From UBA5072 sp963822145 (GTDB lineage: Bacteria; Bacteroidota; Bacteroidia; Bacteroidales; UBA10428): a DNA stretch of 64,000 bases. The DNA is taken from contig CAWGGG010000003.1 in assembly GCA_963822145.1 (NCBI GenBank), forward strand, positions 124,001-188,000. The letters run 5' to 3'. The first letter of the stretch is position 1, and each line of letters opens with the position of its first letter. The translations under genes and the position numbers were made by a program. Below, in pieces: positions 1 through 7,494 of this stretch. A model generated the notes under the pieces. It had not been told where the DNA came from and ran no database searches. It was given only the letters and a program-made list of their open reading frames with translations.

Positions 1-1
1 T

Positions 2-349
2 TATTATGACAGGCGTGATATTCCGAAAGAAGTTTCCTCGTATCTACGACCCCTTCTTAAACCCGTAGACCGGATTTATACTGGAAATTACCAGCAGGTC
101 GTCTATTATCTGCTTGAAAAAGACTGCCCGGTCAGATACGTGCACCGCACCCTGATGTGTGATGAGGAGCACCGCAAGGCATTGCAGATAGACCTTCCGC
201 GGGAGATGAACCGTTTGATGGCCATGGACTTCAGATTCATCCTGATGGAAAAACCCCATTGCTATGAGCCTTTCAATGCATACATCCGGGAAAAATATAC
301 TTTGATAAAGGAAATTCCGGGGGAGGTTTTTGTTTATGAGAGGAAGTAG
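2..349 (+). CDS. C-terminal fragment of a probable membrane glycosyltransferase
   Basis: The reading frame is open from the left edge of the window to a TAG at 347-349, so only the last 115 residues are present and the start lies outside. The visible part is soluble, has no membrane segment, and ends with a motif of the type KEIPGEVFVYERK. Such ends (a short strand 'I-x-x-x-x-VYERK') are common in the periplasmic C-terminal domain of GT39/ArnT-like polytopic glycosyltransferases of Bacteroidota. That assignment is an inference from the tail only; no catalytic motif can be seen. The internal ATG at 140 would give 69 residues but the same frame is plainly coding upstream of it (YYDRRDIPKEV...). 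Confidence 0.4.
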   Translation, partial: YYDRRDIPKEVSSYLRPLLKPVDRIYTGNYQQVVYYLLEKDCPVRYVHRTLMCDEEHRKALQIDLPREMNRLMAMDFRFILMEKPHCYEPFNAYIREKYTLIKEIPGEVFVYERK

Positions 350-350
350 A

Positions 351-501
351 GGGTTGTGGTTGTTGTGGTTGTGTGTGTGATTGTTGTGCTAGTTGTGATT
401 GTTGTGGTTGTCTGGAGTCATGCAGTCGTGCGGTCGTGCGGTCTGTGCGGTACATTAGCACATTTGCACATTTACACATTTGCACATTTGCACATTTACA
501 T
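351..501. repeat. composite array of three short tandem repeat families
   Basis: Three different low-complexity blocks lie side by side between two convergent gene ends. 351-412 is a G/T block built on gttgtggtt/gttgtgatt units. About 420-450 has an 8 nt unit gtgcggtc. 457-501 has an 8 nt unit gcacattt (sometimes acacattt). No ORF or promoter is apparent. Related G/T-A/C units recur at 8.8, 22.0, 32.2 and 42.6 kb. Confidence 0.85.
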
Positions 502-504
502 ATT

Positions 505-1848
505 CTAAACTCCCGTATAATTAAACGGCGTAATCGCTTTTAGCTCAGTTTTGACGCTGTCCGTAACCTTTAATCCATCAATGAAAACATGCATATCTTC
601 CCGTGTAATTACTTTGTTGGTGCGGGTGAGTTCCTTGAGGGCTTCATAGGGATTCGGATAGCCTTCACGCCTTAAAATGGTCTGAACGGCCTCTGCAATG
701 ACTGCCCAGTTGTCGTTCAGATCTGCATCCAGCGCATCTCGGTTCAGAATGATTTTATCCAGACCCCTTAAGAGGGACTTAAAAGCAATTATTGTATGGG
801 CAAAGGGCACTCCCACGTTCCGGAGTACGGTTGAATCGGTCAGATCACGCTGCAGCCTCGAAACCGGAAGTTTTGCTGACAAATGTTCAAAAAGTGCATT
901 GGCCATACCCAGGTTCCCTTCCGAATTTTCAAAATCGATGGGATTCACTTTGTGGGGCATTACAGAGGAACCCACTTCCCCTTCCCTGATCTTCTGCTTG
1001 AAATATTCCAGGGAAATGTAAGTCCAGAAGTCCCTGTCGAGGTCCACCAGTATGGTATTGATCCGTTTGAGGCAGTCGAAAAGTGCGCCAAGGTTGTCAT
1101 AGTGTTCGATCTGGGTAGTGGTTTGCTGCCTCACCAGTCCAAGCACCTCGTTCACAAATCGATTGGCAAATCCTACCCAGTCGGTTTGTGGATAAGCCAC
1201 GGCATGGGCGTTAAAATTACCGGTGGCACCTCCGAATTTTGCCGAAACAGGTATGTTCAGCAGCTGATCTTTTTGGATGGTAAGTCTCTCAACAAATACC
1301 TCAATTTCTTTGCCCAGCCTGGTGGGGGAGGCGGGCTGACCATGTGTCCTCGCCAGCATGGGGATGTCTTTCCATTCGGCTGAAAGGCTTGCGAGTTTCC
1401 CAATGATCTTGTCGAGCAGGGGCAGGTAAATCTGGCTGAGAACCTGCTTAACGGTCAACGGTACAGCGGTATTGTTAATATCCTGGGAAGTAAGTCCAAA
1501 ATGAATGAATTCCTTATACTTTCCCAGTTTCAGTTCATCAAACCGTCCTTTCAGGAAATACTCCACGGCCTTGACATCGTGGTTGGTGATTTTTTCACTT
1601 TCCTTAACTTTTTGGGCATCGGCCGCTGAAAAGATGCGGTAAATATTCCGGAGCAGTTCAAAGTCCGACTTCCTGAAATCGGCAAGCTGGGGTAGCGGCA
1701 GTTCACACAGGGCTATGAAATATTCAATTTCCATATGCACCCGATATTTGATGAGGGCAAACTCCGAAAAATACTGGTCAAGGTCGCTCACCTGGTTGCG
1801 GTATCGTCCGTCAATGGGGGAAATTGCAGAGAGTTGCGATAATTCCAT
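505..1848 (-). CDS. purB: adenylosuccinate lyase
   Basis: Catalyses two steps of purine synthesis: SAICAR to AICAR plus fumarate, and adenylosuccinate to AMP plus fumarate; cytosolic homotetramer of the aspartase/fumarase superfamily. At 447 residues it has the usual bacterial length. The superfamily signature GSSVMPHKVNPIDFE is at residues 293-307, and the two other conserved regions are visible as GLTSQDINNT (118-127) and ARTHGQPASP (166-175, with the catalytic-region His). The N-terminal LSAISPIDGRY matches the PurB consensus, which fixes the start. Monocistronic as far as visible: a repeat array follows the stop and a divergent gene (nfeD) lies upstream. Confidence 0.97.
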   Translation of the reverse strand: MELSQLSAISPIDGRYRNQVSDLDQYFSEFALIKYRVHMEIEYFIALCELPLPQLADFRKSDFELLRNIYRIFSAADAQKVKESEKITNHDVKAVEYFLKGRFDELKLGKYKEFIHFGLTSQDINNTAVPLTVKQVLSQIYLPLLDKIIGKLASLSAEWKDIPMLARTHGQPASPTRLGKEIEVFVERLTIQKDQLLNIPVSAKFGGATGNFNAHAVAYPQTDWVGFANRFVNEVLGLVRQQTTTQIEHYDNLGALFDCLKRINTILVDLDRDFWTYISLEYFKQKIREGEVGSSVMPHKVNPIDFENSEGNLGMANALFEHLSAKLPVSRLQRDLTDSTVLRNVGVPFAHTIIAFKSLLRGLDKIILNRDALDADLNDNWAVIAEAVQTILRREGYPNPYEALKELTRTNKVITREDMHVFIDGLKVTDSVKTELKAITPFNYTGV

Positions 1849-1959
1849 AGTCAGAATAATAGGAACACGAAGATAGAAAAAAGGAGGAACATCTTTAATA
1901 ATGTTTGATAGGTTTGAACGTCAGTAATCCCGAAACCTGAAACATTCCCCAAAACATGC

Positions 1960-1967
1960 TATTTTTG
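1960..1967 (+). promoter_or_regulatory. candidate Bacteroidota -7 box upstream of nfeD
   Basis: The octamer tatttttg matches TAnnTTTG, the -7 element of the primary sigma factor in Bacteroidota. It sits 22 bp before the ATG at 1990 in the divergent gap between purB and the protease gene. A clear -33 TTTG at the usual spacing is not seen, so the assignment is weak. Confidence 0.35.
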
Positions 1968-1989
1968 TCGTGCACTAAAATTATTGATC

Positions 1990-3432
1990 ATGGTTAATCC
2001 ATCATTGAGAAACCCGGGTTTCTTCAGAAGGCCGGTCGTTCTGGTTTCTGCGTTGCTTTTATTTCTTTCAGCAGGTCGCAACGATACTCCCGGGAAGGTG
2101 CCGGCAGATAACGGTAAAACCGTTGTTTACGTGTTTCCCATCCGGGATGAAATTGCAAAGCCATCCTTCCGGGTCATGAAAGAAGCCTTCGAGGAAGCCA
2201 CCAGCGTTCAGGCCGACTACATTATTATACACATGAACACCTATGGCGGACTGGTGAATATCGCCGACTCCATGCGCACAAGGATCCTCAACACCCCCAT
2301 ACCGGTATTGTGCTTCATTGATAACCAGGCCATTTCGGCAGGAGCTTTGATTGCCATAGCCTGTGACAGCATTTATATGCGCATGGGTGGTAATATCGGT
2401 GCCGCCACCGTGGTGGACCAGACCGGGGCGGCAGTACCCGACAAATACCAGTCGTTCATGCGCTCCACGATGCGGGCCACGGCCGAATCACACGGTAAAG
2501 ACACCATCATCAGCGGGAACGACACAATCATCAAATGGCACCGCGACCCGCATATCGCCGAAGCCATGGTGGATCCGAGAATTGCCGTGGAAGGTATTGA
2601 TGATTCCACCAAAGTACTCACCTTCACAGCTGAGGAAGCCATCGCGAATGGCTATTGTGAAGGCCTGGCGGCCGGCATTCCTGAAGTTTTGCAGCAGGCA
2701 GGAATCACGCAGTATGAATTGATCTCGTACAAACCTTCCGGGGTGGACAAGATCATTGGCTTCCTGCTCAGCACTGTGGTTCAGGGTATACTGATCATGG
2801 TGATGATCGGCGGTATTTATTATGAATTGCAGTCGCCCGGGATAGGATTTCCGCTGGCCCTGGCCCTTACGGCCGCCCTCCTGTATTTTGCACCGCTCTA
2901 TCTCGAAGGCCTTGCCGAACATTGGGAAGTTCTGCTTTTTGTGGCCGGCGTGGTACTGGTAATTCTTGAGATATTCGTAATACCCGGCTTTGGCGTTGCC
3001 GGCATATCCGGCATCATCCTGATTGTCGCCGGGCTTACCCTGAGCCTGGTTGATAATGTCGCCTTCCGCTTTGAGGGAGCAGCTGCATTGGGTCAGCTTG
3101 CCAGGGCGCTTTTTACCGTGGTTGTATCGGTTTTCCTTTCCTTCGCACTCGCCATCCTGGGAACCAAACGTTTTGCCACCTCAAAGGCCATGGCCGGACT
3201 TTCGCTGGATACTGTGCAGGACCACAGCAAAGGATATATCAGCATCGATGTCAGGCAAAAGGAAATGATCGGTAAAACAGGTACCGCGTATACCATGCTC
3301 CGGCCTTCGGGTATGATTGAAATTGAAGGGGAGATTTTTGATGCCAAAGCTGAAATCGGCTATATTGAAAAGGGACAGAAAATAAAAGTAATCCGGGATG
3401 AAACCGGTCAGCTTTATGTGGTGAAAGCCTGA
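1990..3432 (+). CDS. NfeD-family membrane-bound ClpP-class serine protease
   Basis: About 480 residues. Order of parts: N-terminal membrane anchor (about residues 10-25), ClpP-like serine protease domain (about 45-240), several hydrophobic segments (about 260-400), and a C-terminal NfeD OB-fold (about 415-480, GKTGTAYTMLRPSGMIEIEG). In the protease domain MNTYGGLV is the oxyanion-loop region and the serine of QAISAGALIA is the expected nucleophile. These long NfeD proteins usually work with stomatin/flotillin-like proteins in membrane quality control, but no such partner is adjacent here. I start at ATG 1990 rather than the TTG two codons earlier. A short gap of 16 bp to mltG suggests co-transcription. 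Confidence 0.9.
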   Translation: MVNPSLRNPGFFRRPVVLVSALLLFLSAGRNDTPGKVPADNGKTVVYVFPIRDEIAKPSFRVMKEAFEEATSVQADYIIIHMNTYGGLVNIADSMRTRILNTPIPVLCFIDNQAISAGALIAIACDSIYMRMGGNIGAATVVDQTGAAVPDKYQSFMRSTMRATAESHGKDTIISGNDTIIKWHRDPHIAEAMVDPRIAVEGIDDSTKVLTFTAEEAIANGYCEGLAAGIPEVLQQAGITQYELISYKPSGVDKIIGFLLSTVVQGILIMVMIGGIYYELQSPGIGFPLALALTAALLYFAPLYLEGLAEHWEVLLFVAGVVLVILEIFVIPGFGVAGISGIILIVAGLTLSLVDNVAFRFEGAAALGQLARALFTVVVSVFLSFALAILGTKRFATSKAMAGLSLDTVQDHSKGYISIDVRQKEMIGKTGTAYTMLRPSGMIEIEGEIFDAKAEIGYIEKGQKIKVIRDETGQLYVVKA

Positions 3433-3448
3433 CTATTTAAAAAGAGAC

Positions 3449-4498
3449 ATGATGAGCAGCCGTTCCCTGATCAAACTTATGATTCCTGTCCTGATCCTTA
3501 TCCTGGTTCTGGCAGGAATCAAGCTGGCTAATGTATACAAGCAGATCTTCGGTCCAAATATTCATATATCGGATAAAAAGGAACTGTATTTGTATATTCC
3601 TACTGGTTCGGATTATGAGGATGTGGTCGTTCTGCTTGAATCCCACAACCTCATCAGCAACCGGAAAGCCTTTGACTGGGCTGCTTCCAAAAAGAAATAC
3701 CCCGATAACATCCATCCCGGACGATACAGGATCAGGAACAACATATCGAATAACCAACTGCTCAACATGCTGCGGTCGGGACTTCAGGAACCCGTTGACC
3801 TGATCATCAATATGGCCAGAACACCGGAGGAACTTGCCGGTAAGATCGCTGAACAAATTGAGGCAGACCGGGAAGAGCTGCTGAAACTGTTGCGGGATGA
3901 AACTTTCCTGAAGCAATATGGATTTAACCGTTTCAGCATATTGGGCATGTTCATTCCGAACACCTATGAATTCTGGTGGAATACCAGCGCCGAAGGTTTC
4001 TTCAAAAGGATGTACAAAGAATATGATAAATTCTGGAATCGGGAAAAAATGGGCAGGGCGAAAGAAATTAATTTTACGCCAAACGAGGTCATGACCCTGG
4101 CTTCCATTATCATCAACGAGACGAACAAGGAAGATGAGTATCGCAGGATTGCCGGCGTATACATCAACCGGCTCAACCAGGGAATCAGGCTGCAGGCAGA
4201 TCCTACCGTAAAATACGCCCTGGGCGATTTTGAGCGGCAAAGAATCTTAAAAGCCGATACTTACATAAATTCACCATATAATACTTACCTGCACGCCGGG
4301 TTGCCTCCCGGTCCGATTGCCATTCCTGTTATCAAGGCCATTGATGCCGTTCTGTATTATGAAAAGCATGATTACATCTTCTTTTGTGCCCGGGAGGATT
4401 TTTCCGGCTATCACAATTTTGCCCGTACACTTGACCAACATAACAAAAACGCACGTTCATACCAGAAAGCGCTCAACCGACGGAATATTTTGAAATAG
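3449..4498 (+). CDS. mltG: endolytic transglycosylase MltG
   Basis: Inner-membrane lytic transglycosylase (YceG family) that cuts nascent glycan strands and is thought to end peptidoglycan chains. One N-terminal membrane helix (about residues 7-26) is followed by a LysM-like region and the YceG catalytic domain. The conserved block ASIIINETNKEDEY contains the glutamate that is catalytic in E. coli MltG, followed by VYINRLNQGIRLQADPTV and SPYNTYLHAGLPPGPIA, all hallmarks of the family. Length (349) is typical. Two ATGs occur at 3449 and 3452; either may be used. It follows the NfeD gene by 16 bp. Confidence 0.95.
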   Translation: MMSSRSLIKLMIPVLILILVLAGIKLANVYKQIFGPNIHISDKKELYLYIPTGSDYEDVVVLLESHNLISNRKAFDWAASKKKYPDNIHPGRYRIRNNISNNQLLNMLRSGLQEPVDLIINMARTPEELAGKIAEQIEADREELLKLLRDETFLKQYGFNRFSILGMFIPNTYEFWWNTSAEGFFKRMYKEYDKFWNREKMGRAKEINFTPNEVMTLASIIINETNKEDEYRRIAGVYINRLNQGIRLQADPTVKYALGDFERQRILKADTYINSPYNTYLHAGLPPGPIAIPVIKAIDAVLYYEKHDYIFFCAREDFSGYHNFARTLDQHNKNARSYQKALNRRNILK

Positions 4499-4572
4499 TC
4501 ATCTAAATCTTTCTTCCGGTTATAAAATATAGCGTATATTCATGGTGCCTAAACCCAGTTGCAGTGTTTACC

Positions 4573-5979
4573 ATGGATAAGATCAAATTTGGAACGGACG
4601 GATGGAGAGCGATTATTGCTAAAGATTTTACAGTTGATAACCTCATTAAGATTTCCCTGGCAACTGCCCTGTGGTTAACACGAAAATATAAGAATCCCTC
4701 GGCATTGATCGGTTACGATTGCCGGTTCGGCGGTGAAATGTTCATGGAAGCTACGGCAAAGATTCTCGCTTCAAAGGGAATTCGTGTTTTTGTCGCCGAA
4801 AGATTTGTGACCACTCCTATGGTCTCGCTGGGTGTTGTCAAATTAAAGGTCCAATGCGGAATTATTATTACTGCCAGCCACAATGATGCCGATTATAACG
4901 GCTTCAAGCTGCGCGGCGAGCATGGCGGACCCATGTTCGATAAGGATCTGAAGGATGTTGAGAATTTGATCCATAACGATATTGAAATTGATCTCGAACT
5001 GCTCAATTGGAATTACCTGATTGAACAGAGTTTAATCAACTATATTGACCTGGAAGGCATCTATCTGAAGGATATGCGTGAATCCTTCAAAGTGGCGGAA
5101 ATTCAAAAGTCAGGATTGAAATTTGCCTTTGATGCCATGTATGGCAGCAGCCAGAACATCATCAGCAAGTTGTTCCCCGGTATTATTGCCATGCATTGCG
5201 AGGTGAATCCTTCGTTCCGGGGTATCAGACCGGAACCGATCAGAAAAAACCTCCATGAGCTCATTGAGCTGGTTTGGAGCAAAAAGAATATTGATTGCAG
5301 TCTGGCTGTAGATGGTGACGGAGACAGGATTGCGGTCCTGGATAGAGAAGCTGGCTTTTATGATGCCAACCACCTGCTGCTCTTGCTGATCCATTACCTG
5401 GCCGGTTATAAACAACTTACCGGGAAGGTTGTCGTGAGCTTTTCAACCACCTGCAAAATTGAGAAGATCTGCAGGCATTACAACCTGGATATCATTCGAA
5501 CAAGGGTTGGCTTTAAGGAAGCCTCAAAAATCATGACCGAGGAGGATGTACTTATAGCCGGGGAAGAGTCGGGAGGAATTGCCTTCGGTAATTCCATCCC
5601 GGAAAGGGATGCCATCCGGGCCGGATTGACAGTCTGGCAATGGCTGGTTGAACATGGGAAACCACTGAAAGAATTGTTTCAGGAAGTCCTTAGCATTACG
5701 GGGCCATTTGCTTTTGAACGCGCCAACCTTGATATGAACCGAAATGCCCGGACCAGGATCATGGAAAAGTGCGGCAACAATGAATACAGTTGCTTCGGAC
5801 GCTTTCAGGTAGAGCGTTTTGAGGTCTTTGACGGCTACAAGTTTTTCTTTAATGAAAATGAATGGCTTATGATCCGGACATCCGGAACGGAACCGATAAT
5901 CCGACTTTACGCAGAGGCTGAAACCGAGGAAACTGCTAAAGAAATTATTCTGTCGGGAATGCGGGCGGTGATGGAATGA
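4573..5979 (+). CDS. alpha-D-phosphohexomutase (phosphoglucomutase/phosphomannomutase)
   Basis: Interconverts hexose 1- and 6-phosphates. All four active-site loops of the family are visible: the phosphoserine loop TASHNDADYNGFKLR, the metal loop DGDGDRIAVLD, the sugar-binding loop GEESGGIAFGN and the phosphate-binding loop RTSGTEPIIRLYAEAE. Length (468 residues from this start) fits the PMM/PGM class. The ATG at 4573 (MDKIKFGTDGWR) is chosen over the upstream GTG at 4564 because the family starts just before FGTDGWR. Substrate preference (glucose versus mannose) cannot be told from the sequence. Confidence 0.93.
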   Translation: MDKIKFGTDGWRAIIAKDFTVDNLIKISLATALWLTRKYKNPSALIGYDCRFGGEMFMEATAKILASKGIRVFVAERFVTTPMVSLGVVKLKVQCGIIITASHNDADYNGFKLRGEHGGPMFDKDLKDVENLIHNDIEIDLELLNWNYLIEQSLINYIDLEGIYLKDMRESFKVAEIQKSGLKFAFDAMYGSSQNIISKLFPGIIAMHCEVNPSFRGIRPEPIRKNLHELIELVWSKKNIDCSLAVDGDGDRIAVLDREAGFYDANHLLLLLIHYLAGYKQLTGKVVVSFSTTCKIEKICRHYNLDIIRTRVGFKEASKIMTEEDVLIAGEESGGIAFGNSIPERDAIRAGLTVWQWLVEHGKPLKELFQEVLSITGPFAFERANLDMNRNARTRIMEKCGNNEYSCFGRFQVERFEVFDGYKFFFNENEWLMIRTSGTEPIIRLYAEAETEETAKEIILSGMRAVME

Positions 5980-5980
5980 A

Positions 5981-6018
5981 ACAATATGCCAATTTGCCGA
6001 TTTGCTAATGTGCCAATG
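5981..6018. repeat. left inverted arm flanking a four-helix-bundle gene
   Basis: Short array with degenerate units tgccaat/ttgccga/tgtgccaatg. The 14 nt ctaatgtgccaatg at 6005-6018 is exactly reverse-complementary to 6471-6484 on the far side of the next gene, so the two arrays form inverted ends around it. Confidence 0.75.
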
Positions 6019-6097
6019 AAGAAAATCGTTGTTGTTGGTCCTTGTTGTTATAGGTAAGTTTATAAAAAGTTATTGTCAATTCATTAAGGCTAAAATC

Positions 6098-6445
6098 ATG
6101 AACAGAAACAATCCGGTTTTAGATTTGAGTTTCGGGTTTGCATTGGAAATAATCCAATTTGCAGAGATCTTGGAAGAGAAAAAGAAATTCGTTTTATCGA
6201 AGCAAATTTTACGCTCAGGAACTTCAATTGGAGCAAATATTCGCGAGGCTCAATCATGCGAAAGCAAGCCCGATTTTGTGCATAAAATGAAGATTGCCTC
6301 CAAAGAAGCAGAAGAAACTGAATATTGGTTATTGCTGTGTAAACATTCTTCCCATTATCCTTCAAATGAAACGCTTTTAAATAAAGTAAAGGAGCTGCAA
6401 AAGATTCTTACAAGTATTATATATACTGCAAAAAGAAAAACTTAA
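6098..6445 (+). CDS. four-helix-bundle protein (S23/IVP, Avd-like family)
   Basis: About 115 residues, all helical in character, no signal peptide. It has the family pattern: a first helix ending in a charged patch, then LRSGTSIGANIREAQ, then SKPDFVHKMKIASKEAEETEYWL. Family members were first seen inside 23S rRNA intervening sequences of spirochaetes, and share the fold of the Avd accessory protein of diversity-generating retroelements; the function of the stand-alone bacteroidotal copies is unknown. I start at ATG 6098 (MNRNNPVLDLSFGFALEI) because the upstream 23 residues in frame do not look like the family. There is no rRNA gene and no reverse transcriptase here. The gene lies alone between inverted short-repeat arms. 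Confidence 0.85.
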   Translation: MNRNNPVLDLSFGFALEIIQFAEILEEKKKFVLSKQILRSGTSIGANIREAQSCESKPDFVHKMKIASKEAEETEYWLLLCKHSSHYPSNETLLNKVKELQKILTSIIYTAKRKT

Positions 6446-6463
6446 TAATTGCATTATTCCTCA

Positions 6464-6575
6464 ATTGACACATTGGCACATTAGGCTTGACACATTGGCA
6501 TCATTGGCACATTGAAACATTGGCACATTGGCACATTGGCACATTGAAACATTGGCACATTGGCACATTGGCATA
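6464..6575. repeat. right inverted arm, cacattgg units
   Basis: Roughly 14 imperfect copies of an 8 nt unit cacattgg (variants acattgaa) in tandem, ending at the stop codon of the convergent gntR-type gene. The inner end matches the left arm at 5981-6018 in inverted orientation (perfect over 14 nt). Confidence 0.9.
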
Positions 6576-7286
6576 TTAAAAAGTTCCATAAAGTGCATGC
6601 TCTTCCGTGTTGCAATAGATGGAAGAGAAGAAATAAAACCCCGGCCGGTTGGTGATCAGTTTTCGCTGCAGGTGCAGTACAGGATGACCGACCGGCACCT
6701 TGAGATATTCATGAATGATGCGATCTGCGGTTACAGCCCTGATACGCTGCTCACCACTCTTCACCTCGATCCTGAAAGCCCTCCTTAAAATATCGAAGAG
6801 GGACTGATCTTCGAACCGCCGGTTGCAGAAACGGGGCAGGTTGATATTGGGCAGGTAATTCAAGTCATAAAAAACTGGCGTATCATTCACCAATCGCAGT
6901 CTTTCCAGGTAAATGCACCCGGAATTCCGGAATTCATCGGTCAATGGAAACATAAAATCATCGGGCCAGAGGGTGACAACAGGTTTTGATAAAATCCGCG
7001 TCCTCAGATTATGCTTGCCCAGGGCGGAAGTGGTACCGGAGATGGATAAAATGCCAATCCCGTTGGGCGGACCATATACAATACTACCCTTACCCTGGTG
7101 CTTTCGGATCATGCCTTCGTTCAGGAGGGAATCGAGGGCATGCCGGACAGTGGGCCGGGTGATGCTGAACCGCGCGCACAAATCATTCTCCGATGGCAGC
7201 AGGTCCCCCGGCTTAAAAGTTCCGTCGATGATCTGCTTTCGCAGGATCTCATAAAGCTGCCTGTACCGGGGCATTGAAGTTTTCAT
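6576..7286 (-). CDS. GntR/HutC-family transcriptional regulator
   Basis: 236 residues. Winged helix at about 8-75 with the GntR pattern YEILRKQIIDGTFKPGDLLPSENDLC and FSITRPTVRHALDSLLNEGMI, followed by a UTRA ligand-binding domain (about 95-230; VYLERLRLVNDTPVFYDLNY and the tail RKLITNRPGFYFFSSIY). UTRA domains of this class sense small sugars, sugar phosphates or amino acids. It is transcribed away from the E2 gene at 7495 and the shared 208 bp gap has two copies of a palindrome suited to a GntR dimer. I infer that it controls the catabolic cluster 7495-16408 and itself; the ligand is unknown. A repeat array begins right after its stop codon. Confidence 0.93.
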   Translation of the reverse strand: MKTSMPRYRQLYEILRKQIIDGTFKPGDLLPSENDLCARFSITRPTVRHALDSLLNEGMIRKHQGKGSIVYGPPNGIGILSISGTTSALGKHNLRTRILSKPVVTLWPDDFMFPLTDEFRNSGCIYLERLRLVNDTPVFYDLNYLPNINLPRFCNRRFEDQSLFDILRRAFRIEVKSGEQRIRAVTADRIIHEYLKVPVGHPVLHLQRKLITNRPGFYFFSSIYCNTEEHALYGTF

Positions 7287-7304
7287 AAAAAAATTTCAAA
7301 AAAT

Positions 7305-7337
7305 AACTTGTAAATACAAGTTTGTTTTGTATATTTG
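7305..7337 (+). promoter_or_regulatory. promoter with overlapping GntR operator (site 1)
   Basis: A perfect 18 nt palindrome, aacttgtaaatacaagtt (7305-7322), covers a -33 element (ttg 7308-7310). A -7 element tatatttg (TAnnTTTG) lies at 7330-7337, 19 bp downstream of the -33 triplet. This is the expected geometry of a bacteroidotal promoter reading toward the E2 gene, with the operator placed to block it. Confidence 0.65.
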
Positions 7338-7389
7338 TAGTAGTTAGTTTTTAAGGTATTTTAAACTGTAAAGTTAATAAATTTTAAAT

Positions 7390-7407
7390 AACTTATATTT
7401 ACAAGTT
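7390..7407. promoter_or_regulatory. second GntR operator copy (site 2)
   Basis: aacttatatttacaagtt repeats the site 1 palindrome with one half-site mismatch, 85 bp downstream (start to start), between the presumed transcription start and the E2 start codon. Two sites about eight helical turns apart would permit looping or roadblock repression. Confidence 0.6.
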
Positions 7408-7494
7408 AGTAAAAAATTATCATTCTGTGAGCTTTTGCAGCGTACAGAACTGCCAAACTTGTAAAACAATCCGCATCAATAAAATTCAGCGCAT

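Noticed and set aside
351..501. CRISPR-like array
   Set aside because: Units are 7-9 nt, contiguous and without unique spacers; there is no cas gene. The same applies to all other arrays in the window.
6098..6445. rRNA intervening sequence or diversity-generating retroelement
   Set aside because: No 23S rRNA, reverse transcriptase or template/variable repeat pair is seen near either four-helix-bundle gene.
6528..6788. 86-codon ORF beginning in the cacattgg array
   Set aside because: Repeat-encoded start followed by antisense of the gntR-type gene; no support as a gene.
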